A DNA stretch of 64,000 bases, from assembly GCF_048544455.1 (NCBI RefSeq), contig NC_133536.1, forward strand, positions 24,492,152 through 24,556,151, in the 5' to 3' direction. Position 1 is the stretch's first letter, and every line of letters begins with the position of its first letter. The stretch is from Silene latifolia. Taxonomy: Eukaryota; Streptophyta; Magnoliopsida; Caryophyllales; Caryophyllaceae. A program made the translations under genes and the position numbers. The notes under the pieces are model-generated. The model did not search any database, was not told the DNA's origin, and saw nothing but the letters and a program-made list of their open reading frames with translations. Of this stretch, positions 1 to 9,270 are shown in pieces.

Positions 1-19
1 TTGCTCAAGAGAATTTTAA

Positions 20-1092
20 TCAAAAAATGAACTAAAAGCAACAGATCAAATCACTGTCACTTCTGAGGCATATAATGAAGTCAAAAGAGTCAACAAGTTA
101 AACAAACATTTGACTAAAGAACTAGAGCGTCTTAGGTTGACCCCCACGGACGTCCTTGACCTTGAAAATGTCAACACAACTTTGGTGATGCAAGTTTCCC
201 AACTAACCAAGGAACGTGATGACATTTTGAAGGACAAAGATGGTCTTGAAAATGAGATCTATGACCTTGTAGTTGAAGTTGTTGACTTAAGAGAAACAGT
301 CTCTAAGACTGTTGCTTCTGACCACGACTTAGACAAGTTTAAAAGAAAAAGTGAATGGTTGGAAAATGAAAATGAGTGTCTTAAAAGTGAGGTTGTTTGT
401 CTCAAGAATGAAATAGAAGTTCTCCATGATAGGCTTACTTTCTTTCAAAAAGGTATGCCCGAATGTAGCACTTCTAGGTCTTCACCTCACCATAGATCCG
501 ATGAAGTTGTTGATCTAAGCAAGAGACTTGACGAGATGACATCTAAATATGAGGACTCCAAAGAAAGAATCATTTATCTCGTGTCTAAGCTCAACAATCA
601 CACCCATGACTTCATTGTTGAGAAAAGATTGTCCATAGAAAGTGCTAACAATGATGAACTTAAAAGAGAAAAAGAAAAAAACTTGCATCTTCTCTCACGT
701 GTCCATGACTTGACCAATGAACTTGTTAATGCTAAGAACATCACTGAAAAATGGGAAGGAAGTCAAACCGTGTTAAACTTCCTCACGAATCAAACCGAGA
801 AGTGTGAGAAATCTGCTGGTTTGGGGTTCAAATGGAACAGTCGACCGATTGTTGCATCCAGAAGCCTAAAAACGATTTTAGAGGAAGGAAGTATGTAGGT
901 CTTCCCGAATACATCATTTGCAATTATTGTGGTGACAATGGTCATGTTTTTAATGGTTGTACAAAACGTTTTGATGACATTGATAAGAACACCAAAGCAA
1001 TAAAAGAAATGGACATTAAGAAAGACACCACAAGTTATGTTGATCACAAAAAGGGACCCAAATTCATTTGGGTTCCTAAACTCAAAAACTAA
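20..1092 (+). pseudogene. gag: Sirevirus gag, C-terminal part (coiled coil and zinc knuckle), frameshifted
   Basis: Capsid/nucleocapsid polyprotein of the element, seen from its middle to its end. Reading begins after an in-frame stop at 17-19 beside an A-run, where the frame probably slipped. Codons 110-898 encode a long charged heptad-rich region (many L, E and K; for example QLTKERDDILKDKDGLENEI), expected to form a coiled coil. Near 832-898 the frame shifts, and the next frame (832-1092) carries the zinc knuckle CNYCGDNGHVFNGC, CX2CX4HX4C in form, followed by a basic tail ending in KFIWVPKLKN and TAA. Pol starts in a different frame 14 bases later. Coiled coils in gag are typical of sireviruses. 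The gene is interrupted at least twice in this window. Confidence 0.8.
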
Positions 1093-1105
1093 TCTTGTGT
1101 AGGGC

Positions 1106-2503
1106 TTGGTGAGAGGCGGCCGCAATTGGTACTTGGATAGTGGATGCTCTCGTCACATGACGGGTGATAGAAGCCAATTCCTCTCACTTAAAGCATATGA
1201 TGGTGGCACGGTAAGGTTTGGTGACAACAAGAAAGGTGAAGTAATTGGTATTGGAAAAATTGGTAAGTCATCCTTGCTTTGTGTCGACAATGTGCGGCTT
1301 GTCAAAGGTTTGAAACATAATCTCCTTAGTATCTCTCAACTTTGTGATAAGGGTAATGTTGTTGAATTTCATGCTAATATGTGTCGAATTTTTGATGCCA
1401 CTACTAATGAACTAATACTCGATGGAAGACGTGTCAAAGATGTTTACTTAACTAATTTGAACTCTCTATCCGGTCACACCATGTCTTGCATGAGTGTAAT
1501 GAACAATGATCCTTGGTTATGGCATAAAAGGTTTGGTCATGTTAGTACAAAAACTCTTAATACCCTTAAAAGACTTGATTTGGTTGAAGGCATTCCTAAT
1601 ATAAAATTTGAAATTGATAAAATATGTGATGAATGTGCTAAAGGTAAACATGTTAAAAGTTCCTTCAAATCCAAAAGAATTATGAGTACATCTCAACCTT
1701 TGCAACTTTTACATATCGACTTGTGTGGACCAATGAGAACTAGAAGTAGAGGTGGAAGTCGTTATGTGTGTGTCATTGTTGATGATTACTCTAGGCTTGT
1801 TTGGGCACTCTTCCTAAGCTCTAAGGATGAGACATTTGATGAGTTTCTAATTTGGTTAAAGAAAATTCAAAATAAACTTGGTTTAAAACTTGTTTCAATG
1901 AGAACCGATCATGGAACCGAATTCGAAAACTCATCATTTGGTGCTTATTGTGATGACAATGGTGTAGACCATAACTTCTCGGCTCCTAGAACCCCACAAC
2001 AAAATGGTGTGGTTGAAAGGATGAATAGAACCCTTGAAGGAATGGCTAGAACAATGTTATTAACTAGTAAGTTGCCTAAGAACTTTTGGGCCGAAGCGGT
2101 AAATACCGCTTGCTACATTTATAATCGTGTCATGATAAGGAGTATTTTAAATAAAACTCCCTATGAATCATTACGTGGAAGAAAACCCAACATTTCATAT
2201 TTTAGATGTTTTGGAAGCAAATGTTTTGTTCACAACAATGGTAAAAATAACTTGGGTAAGTTCGATCCACGTAGTGATGAAGGAGTATTTATCGGATACT
2301 CCGATCATAGCAAGGCCTATAAAGTCTACAATAAACGAACCTTGCTAATTGAAGAAAGCATCCATGTCATTTTTGATGAATCTAGTGTGCTTGGACAGGT
2401 ACAAAACATGGATGATGATGATGAGGATGAGGACGATGAATTTGAGATTGGTCTTGTTCGAAAAGACTTCGTGTTCACGGATGAAGAAGCTCCCAAAGAC
2501 TGA
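1106..2503 (+). pseudogene. pol: Sirevirus pol, protease and integrase segment
   Basis: First open part of the copia pol polyprotein. Residues near the start read WYLDSGCSRHMTGD; DSG is the aspartic protease active site of copia elements. A GAG-pre-integrase segment with the zinc-binding WHKRFGHVS and CDECAKGKH follows (HHCC type). The integrase core shows D in HIDLCGP, D in RTDHGTEFE and E in NGVVERMNRT, so the DDE triad is intact. The C-terminal part has the usual GKFDPRSDEGVFIGYS block. The acidic tail runs into a stop at 2503. Between 2504 and 2900 pol continues only in changing frames, so the complete polyprotein cannot be made from this copy. The given start is where the frame opens, not a true initiation codon. 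Confidence 0.88.
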
Positions 2504-2900
2504 ATTGCAACAGATACGAGACTGCCGCCATCAAAGGAAAGCAACAACTCGGGGGAACACGTAGTACTTCGATTCCTCTCTGAAGCAACGGACCCAACGA
2601 TCGTTGCTTCTACCTCCGAATCAAGAAAACCAAAACAAAGAGGATGAAGAACCTTCCAGGCCAATGGAAACATCCATCATGGATCGATGCGGTGAGGGGA
2701 ACAAGAAACCATTGTTCCAAAGAAGTGGAAACATCAAAGCTCTCATCCACTCACCAATCTCACAAGTGATCTCAACTCGGGAATTCGAACAAGATCATCC
2801 GTCAACAAATCCGCTCACCTCAATGAGTATTGTGCTCATAATGCCTTCCTATCTCAAATTGAGCCTTCAAATGTAACAGTCGCCTTGACGATGCAGACTG

Positions 2901-4385
2901 GTGCTTGCCATGCAAGATGAGCTCAATCAATTCAAAAGAAATGAGGTATGGCACTTAGTCCCTAGACCGCCTAATCGTACCGTCATTGGTACTAGGTGGG
3001 TCTTTCGCAACAAGCTTGATGACTCGGGAGAAATTGTAAGGAACAAGGCTAGACTAGTGGTGCAAGGTTATAACCAACAAGAGGGTATTGATTACGATGA
3101 AACCTATGCACCGGTAGCTAGACTTGAGGCCATACGATTGCTTATAGCTTTTGCGGCTCACAAAGGCATTAAACTCTTCCAAATGGATGTCAAAACCGCT
3201 TTCTTAAATGGATATTTGGAAGAAGATGTCTTTGTAGAGCAACCACCGGGTTTTGAGAACAATGATTTGCCTAACCATGTTTTCAAATTAGACAAAGCTC
3301 TTTATGGTTTAAAACAAGCACCAAGATGTTGGTATGATAGATTGTCTAAATTTCTTATTGAAAATGGTTTTAAAAGAGGCTCCGTTGACAAAACATTGTT
3401 CTTGAAGCAACAGTCCAGTGAACTGTTGGTTGTACAAGTATATGTTGATGACATTATATTTGGTGCAACAAATGAACTCCTTTACTTATATTTTTCGGAA
3501 CTAATGAAATCGGAGTTTGAAATGAGCATGATGGGTGAGCTAGGATTCTTCCTTGGGCTCCAAATTAAACAATCAAATGAAGGAATCATGATCCATCAAC
3601 AAAAGTATATTAAGGAAATGCTTAAGAAATTTGGGATGACTAATGGTAAGCCTCATGATACACCTATGGTAGCCGGGTCCAAATTGGACAAAGATGAACT
3701 CGGTAAGAATGTTAGTGATAAGGTGTATAGAGGTATGATAGGCTCACTTCTTTACTTGACCGCGAGTCGTCCCGACATTCTTTTTAGTGTTTGTTTATGT
3801 GCTAGGTTCCAAGCAAATCCGAAAGAATCTCATTTCAAAGCCGTTAAACGAATTCTTCGGTATTTGATTGGAACACAAAATCTTTACTTATGGTACCCTT
3901 TACATTGTCCTTTTGATCTTATAGGTTATTCGGATGCGGACTATGCGGGGTGCACGGTAGATAGAAAGAGTACCTCCGGAATTGCAACGTTCTTGGGTCC
4001 TTGCTTGACTTCTTGGGCCTCAAAGAAACAAAACACGGTAGCTCTTTCTACGGCCGAAAGTGAGTACGTTAGTGCGGCACATTGTTGTTCTCAACTCCTT
4101 TGGGTAAAACAACAACTCTTGGATTTTGGTATTATTTTTGACTCCATTCCTTTAATGTGTGATAATACGAGTGCAATAAATATTTCCAAAAATCCTATTC
4201 AACACTCTAAAACCAAGCACATTGATATTCGTCACCATTTTATTCGTGATCATGTGGAAAAAGGACATATTAAACTTATCTTTTGCAAGACCGAAAATCA
4301 AATTGCCGATATTTTTACTAAACCACTTGCAAGAGAACATTTTGAGAAATTTAGACTAGAAATTGGGTTAATTAATAGCTTGTGA
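2901..4385 (+). pseudogene. pol: Sirevirus pol, reverse transcriptase and RNase H segment
   Basis: Second open part of pol, 494 codons. It opens with the conserved copia RT entry (MQDELNQFKRNEVWHLVPRP, then GTRWVFRNKLD). It continues through MDVKTAFLNGYLEEDVFVEQ and the catalytic YVDD box (VYVDDIIFGATN). RNase H follows with GYSDADYAGCTVDRKSTSG and the ALSTAESEY block, and ends with the HIDIRHHFIRDHV and IFTKPLA motifs normal for plant copia. These domains look complete. The loss is upstream: the 2504-2900 linker needs frame changes, and the run into RT shows missing single bases in short G runs near 2888-2902. It is part of the pol starting at 1106, not a separate gene. Confidence 0.88.
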
Positions 4386-4738
4386 TTTTTAGTATGAGTT
4401 TTACACAATCTCTTAATTGATTAAATTAAATTTGGATATATGTTATTAAGTGTTCTAAGTGCATTGACATCATGTTTGGACCAAAATTGACACCGTATTT
4501 GTGAGTCGGTAATCACTCAACCTCATATCTAAATTTACGTTTATTATATGCTACTTCGTGTTTTTATTTCGAGTGATTGAATGTGTCTAGACGGGCCAAC
4601 TACTTTGCTTACCACATTAAATGGGCCATTAACTACCCTAACTTTCCTACCTATCTCTACCCGTCCAAACCACCAAAACCCATTAACCCTTCATCTCCCA
4701 AATCCACAACTTCCTAATATCACCTACCCTAACCCACC

Positions 4739-6442
4739 ATGGTAAAAACTTCATTTAACACACTCATCAAACCCACAAAATTTACCCCTCTACCTGTCAC
4801 ATCCAACCCGCCTACATCACCAACTCCAACCATGCCTCCAAATCAAAACGTCCTCGCCTTTCCTCCACAAACCTCAAACACAACCCCTTCAACAAACCCA
4901 GATCCACCTAACCCACAACCATCACCGAACCCTACTGACCCTCCATCATCCGACGAGCTACCCATCTCCACAATGGTAGGACGACGAACTCGTGGTGGTC
5001 GAAAGAAAAGCTCTACGGTTCCTAGCTCCTCATCTGACCCTGCTACTGTATTAGTTGAAGATGTCGAGGATGAAACGGAATTTGATCTGAATGAAAATCC
5101 TCCAAAATCCGGCGAGTCTGACCCGACTCCGGCAAAGAAAAACAACAAAAGGAAAGAAAAAGCCCCATCATCCCAATTACCCCCAATCTCTGAAAATGTT
5201 GAACAAAGTAACATTGATAATCCCAGTGATGATATTCCAATTGAAAATCCAAATGAACCTACCCAGAAAAAATCGAAAACTTCAAAGAAAAAACTTGTCT
5301 ACCTTGCTCCCTCTGATCCGGTCTCCCTAACCTCGAAATGGGATCTAGTCACTGTTTGGGCGCACCTTGAGAGTCTCGACCTTCCTACCTCCATTTACAA
5401 AAATTGTGAAAGGTTGATGAACATTAAAGCAATTCACTCTCCTCGGGTGTATAATCAAAACTGGTTCGAGCCGCCGGCTTTCCACTCTGTCCGTGATATG
5501 GTTTTAGCTCAAGGTTGGGAGAAATTACTGGAAATGCGTGAGCCGGTATTTGTGAGTGAAGTGATTCAATTCTTTGCAACGGTACGGGTTGATAAATCTG
5601 GTGATTTTGTTACAGCTAAGGTGAACGGTAAGCCTCTAAAACTGACTCAATCTGATTTCGCTACTGCTCTTAATATTCCAGTCGGAGGCTATGACAACCT
5701 CCCCTCCGAAACTTGGGTAGCCTTACCATATGCCTCACCTCTTAGCATCGCTCAAACCGTTTGTCCCAAAACTGTCTCCCCCGGACCCGTGAGCAACACC
5801 CAAATCCCACCTCCTCTTCGAATCATTTTTAACATGTTGTGTCGCTCCATTTATCCTTCGGGTGATAGAGGAAAACTCACCATCGCCTTACAATATTTGA
5901 TCTATCACATTGCTACCCACAAGAAGGTGAACCTAGTTGGGCTTATGTTTAAACGTTTCCATCTTATCTCGACTAAGCTTCGTCGACCTTCTTCTAGCTT
6001 GATTCATTTACCCTATGGAATGTGGCTATCGGTTGTGCTCAAGGCACATGGGGTTTTAGTGAATACTAGCTTGGGTTCGTTGGATATGTGTGATACCATG
6101 AGTGATGGGCAAATGGGGAAGATGTTGATCAAAATTGAGAATGATGAACTAATTGCTGTGAAAATCAAGAAGGACCCGGAAGTTGGGTCATCAAGTCAAG
6201 GTAACTCGGGTAATATGCGGGACGTGCTTAATGCTGTAGCTGAGTTGGGTGCGTGGATTAGGGAAGATGCTCGCCAAAAGGACTTGGCTATTTCGGCCCT
6301 TGCCTCTACTTTGGACCTCATTCGTGGAGAGGTGGATATTATTTCCACTCTTGTGTCCACAAAAGAGGTTGGTGAAGATGTTAATGTGGATGATGATCCG
6401 TTGGGTAGTGGCTCGGATGGTGAACAAGCCTCCTCTCCTTAG
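4739..6442 (+). CDS. Sirevirus ORF3, env-like protein of 567 aa
   Basis: Open reading frame lying 350 bp after pol in the same element and strand, starting at an ATG in a CCATGG context. Residues 1-190 are rich in Pro, Ser, Thr and Asn, with basic clusters such as RRTRGGRKKSS and KKSKTSKKKL. A globular region, roughly residues 195-440, contains CERLMNIKAIHSPRVYNQNW and WEKLLEMREPVF. It resembles the domain in databases as putative plant transposon protein, common in ORF3 of Sireviruses and in Tat or Athila extra ORFs. The C-terminus is helical, then acidic (DVNVDDDPLGSGSDGEQ). I see no signal peptide or clear membrane span, so calling it an envelope is convention, not evidence. It is unbroken, unlike gag and pol. 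It was probably expressed from a spliced RNA; that is inference. Confidence 0.8.
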   Translation: MVKTSFNTLIKPTKFTPLPVTSNPPTSPTPTMPPNQNVLAFPPQTSNTTPSTNPDPPNPQPSPNPTDPPSSDELPISTMVGRRTRGGRKKSSTVPSSSSDPATVLVEDVEDETEFDLNENPPKSGESDPTPAKKNNKRKEKAPSSQLPPISENVEQSNIDNPSDDIPIENPNEPTQKKSKTSKKKLVYLAPSDPVSLTSKWDLVTVWAHLESLDLPTSIYKNCERLMNIKAIHSPRVYNQNWFEPPAFHSVRDMVLAQGWEKLLEMREPVFVSEVIQFFATVRVDKSGDFVTAKVNGKPLKLTQSDFATALNIPVGGYDNLPSETWVALPYASPLSIAQTVCPKTVSPGPVSNTQIPPPLRIIFNMLCRSIYPSGDRGKLTIALQYLIYHIATHKKVNLVGLMFKRFHLISTKLRRPSSSLIHLPYGMWLSVVLKAHGVLVNTSLGSLDMCDTMSDGQMGKMLIKIENDELIAVKIKKDPEVGSSSQGNSGNMRDVLNAVAELGAWIREDARQKDLAISALASTLDLIRGEVDIISTLVSTKEVGEDVNVDDDPLGSGSDGEQASSP

Positions 6443-6721
6443 CCTTTCCAGTCCCTCTCGGCCCTTTAACCTTTTACCCGTATCACTCTATTTTGTTCCA
6501 CCCGTGGTTGTGCCTTTCTAAGACTATGTTTTATTACTTGCTATTTTGAACACTTGGTGGTGTACTTTAAACTCTATTTAGCTATGTTGAACTTTGGTTA
6601 GCTTATGCTTAATCCTTGTTGATGTTGACCTTGTTACCTTGTCACAATTATATGTGTCTTTTTGTGTTTTCTTGTGAAAAATCTGCACTCTAATGCTTGT
6701 GACATCCCTATCCTTTTGATG

Positions 6722-6983
6722 ATGTCAAGAGGGGGAAAAGGTAAACTCATGCTTTGAATCTCTTTGCTTATTAATTAAACTAATGGCTTGTCTAACCTTC
6801 TTAGCTTGATTCTTGTTTGGGGCAATGTAAAATTGTCTTGATAGTTTGATTCTAGCTTTTGCCCTTGGTAAGGTAATATTGTCCCTTCTCTATCATTTGA
6901 TCTTACTTGTTAAAACTCTTGAATTAAGGTGTTTACATTGCTTATACATTCGTTTGGGGCTTGTCATCATCAAAGGGGGAATT
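6722..6983 (+). other. Multiple polypurine tracts before the 3' LTR
   Basis: Two purine runs stand between ORF3 and the LTR: gatgtcaagagggggaaaag at 6722-6741, and caaagggggaa at 6971-6981, which nearly touches the LTR start. The second is the expected primer for plus-strand DNA. The first is an extra copy about 240 bp upstream; repeated polypurine tracts are a known trait of sireviruses. The rest of 6443-6983 is T-rich non-coding DNA. Confidence 0.7.
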
Positions 6984-7630
6984 TGTTGGGTTCCTTATGT
7001 TGATGATAACATGCCCATTTGATTTGTGCTATCTTAGTTTACCTTTTCAGGACTAATGACGTAATCAAGCTTGGATTAAGAAGTATTGAAGTTGTTAATC
7101 ATCCCTTTGTAATTAGTCAAGTGTCATCTAATGTACAAGTGAGAAAGTTAAGTATAGTAGAGTAATAGAAACAGATCCAGGATATGATTGCTTTAACAAG
7201 CAAACAAATTGAGTGGACTTTGCCATGACTCGTAAGAACTTGAAGATCTTTTTATCTTTCAAATGCTTTCTCGTGACTCTTATTTTCAAAGATAAAAATC
7301 TGATTTTATTAAGGAGGTAGTATCCAATGAAGAGTGGTTTGAATTATTCAAAATGTTTCCTCTTTGTGCAAATTCAATCCCTTGGTTTTTAAGAAAACAA
7401 AAGTTGCTTTTTGCCATTTTGGTGATAACTTGTCTCTTGTGACTTGTCTTTCATTCTTTGTTTTCTGATTTTACATGAGCATTTAAGGGTATTCTTCTAT
7501 CCTTCTTTCTCTATTCTTACCTATGCAAAAGACTCCCTTTTGGTGCAAGCTTTTGAATGGCTACCATTGCTCCTCACATGCAAAACTTTTGACCCTTCAA
7601 AACCCTAGCAACCCCCTTCACTACCTCCTC

Positions 7631-7638
7631 TATAAATA
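7631..7638 (+). promoter_or_regulatory. TATA box of the Sirevirus LTR
   Basis: TATAAATA preceded by a pyrimidine stretch, placed about 650 bp into the LTR. It is the only good TATA element in the U3-like part, and the LTR should start transcription about 30 bp downstream. The position is read directly; the function is inferred. Confidence 0.6.
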
Positions 7639-7911
7639 CCGTGTCCTATCTTCATAAATCCCCAAGACTTTCTGAATTAATTCTTTCATGTTTTGCAAAG
7701 TGTTTTTAATAGCTTAAAACCGTGTTCTTTTGCAAAATACTTTTAAAAGTCTTCAAGTGTCTTTCAGTTTCTACAGTCGTGGCCACTGTTGCTTCTCTAT
7801 ACTAAACTCTCTTGCTTAAAAGTGTTGATCTTGTAAAAGTTGTCCACCTCTATTCTTTGCTAAGAATGTGTTAGTGGAAACTTGATCCTTTACATTTTAA
7901 GTGTGTTAGTA

Positions 7912-8120
7912 GAGTTTAGGACGGAGTAGTCTTTTACTCTTGGCAACCGGAGTAGGTTGTGCGTATTGAGTTCTAGGACGGAGTAGTCCTTTAACTCTTG
8001 GCAATCGGAGTAGATTGCGAGTTGGCTTGTCATAGAACGGAGTAGTTCTTGTACTAGCTTTGCAACCGGAGTAGGTTGGCGTCTTTTATTACAAGGGTCT
8101 TTTAGTTTTCGGAGTAGATC
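7912..8120 (+). repeat. Degenerate CGGAGTAG tandem repeats inside the LTR
   Basis: Three imperfect units of about 55-65 bp run from 7912, 7968 and 8033, with a partial fourth near 8108. Each contains ACGGAGTAGT, then a TTGGCAA or TTTGCAA block and CGGAGTAG. CGG-containing repeats in LTRs are described for sireviruses, and these look like an example. Confidence 0.65.
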
Positions 8121-8538
8121 ACTAAAGGAAAGTAATAAAAAGTAGATTGGACGTAGGCACTTGAGTTTCTTGCCGAACCAATTCAAAAATCTCGTGTTCA
8201 GTGTTTATCTCTTTATTTCCGCTGCTTATTTTCTTTGTTTGCTTGTCTTGTTTCGCTTAAACTTAGAAGTAACAGTTCAACATACTGTCGCATTTGGTCT
8301 GCAGTCATACTTCACAAACTGAGACAAATAGATACAGTCAGAACGATTGTTGCTTTCATACTTCAGCAAACATTCTTCGAGATACTTGTTCAATCTTTCA
8401 ATATTATTCAAAGTATTCTCTTAATCTCTTTTGTTGACTTCACTTACTTTAATCCAATAAAGTTGAAGTTAAAATTTTAAAAAGAGTACCTAATTCACCC
8501 CCTCCCCCTCTTAGGTACTTGAATCCATAAACTCAACA

Positions 8539-8860
8539 GACGGTCTTTCACTAAGTTATTGAGAGACTAATCTTTCGTGCCCTTTTATTTGTATTTCATA
8601 CCGCTTTTGTTGTTGATCGTAATATAATAATTTCGTACCTATTTACATAATAAATGTACCCATTTTATCATTAATCGTGATTTGTACCTATTTTATTACC
8701 TTTTGTACCACTTTTTCTTAAAATTGTACAATAATCTTTTGTACCACTTTTTCTTAAAATTGTACAATAATCTTTCAATAAAGTTTATTAAAAAACGGTC
8801 TCTCAGGAGACCTACTCTTGCATAAATTGCGACTGAAGAGGGGAATTGCCACTTGTAGAT
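8539..8860. repeat. AT-rich spacer with a 36-bp perfect tandem duplication
   Basis: No gene is seen here. Bases 8701-8736 and 8737-8772 are an exact 36-bp direct duplication starting ttttgtaccactttt. The stretch starts with gacggtctttcac and ends near aaaacggtctctcagg, the same ACGGTCT word at both ends, so it may be a small degraded element. I cannot place its family. Confidence 0.5.
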
Positions 8861-9270
8861 CATAAATCATAATTCATAAAGCCGATAACTAAAGAAGGTT
8901 TCAAAACATGTTACATTTAAAGAACATAAATCGTCAGACCAGCTGCGAAACTAGCAAAAATTACAGAAGTTTATCACCCCTCAACCATCAGCCTACTACA
9001 CAAGTTACAAGAAGGTTGAAAATGAAACACAGTAATATGACTAATATCCATTTACTATGGAGCATTAGATACAACTCGGCATACGAGCATATAACCTTGA
9101 CAGATACGACAAAACGCAATGTAAATACATCAAGTGCAAACAAAAGCTCCTCGACTGTCGCGCTATCAGTAAGAGTAAGATGATCACATATTCATCATGA
9201 TCATGTAAAAGTTGAAATTCAGTCAGAAGATTCATAACCTGGAATAGCAACGACCAATATAAAGTGATCA

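Larger units (their letters stand above)
1..8538 (+). mobile_element. Sirevirus-like Ty1/copia retrotransposon, 5' end outside window
   Basis: The order of parts is copia-type: a coiled-coil gag end with a CCHC knuckle, then protease, integrase, reverse transcriptase and RNase H. A further long ORF lies between pol and the 3' LTR. Integrase before RT defines Ty1/copia. A coiled-coil gag plus an extra ORF after pol, with several polypurine tracts before the LTR, is the Sirevirus pattern (SIRE1-like). The 5' LTR, primer site and gag N-terminus lie before base 1, so the left target duplication cannot be checked; the five bases after the 3' LTR are gacgg. Gag and pol are broken by short indels, while ORF3 is open throughout. 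The assignment to Sirevirus is inference from architecture. Confidence 0.88.
6984..8538 (+). repeat. 3' LTR of the Sirevirus (1555 bp)
   Basis: It begins TGTTGGG directly after the purine tract and ends CTCAACA, so the ends are inverted (TGTTG / CAACA) with the normal TG and CA. Just before the end is a C-rich box (ttcaccccctccccctctta), typical of Sirevirus LTR ends. A TATA box lies at 7631-7638, followed by the probable transcription start. The partner LTR is outside the window, so age cannot be estimated here. Confidence 0.85.

Noticed and set aside
8235..8480. 81-codon plus-strand ORF near the end of the Sirevirus LTR
   Set aside because: No domain; lies in the R/U5-like part of the LTR and has AT-driven composition.
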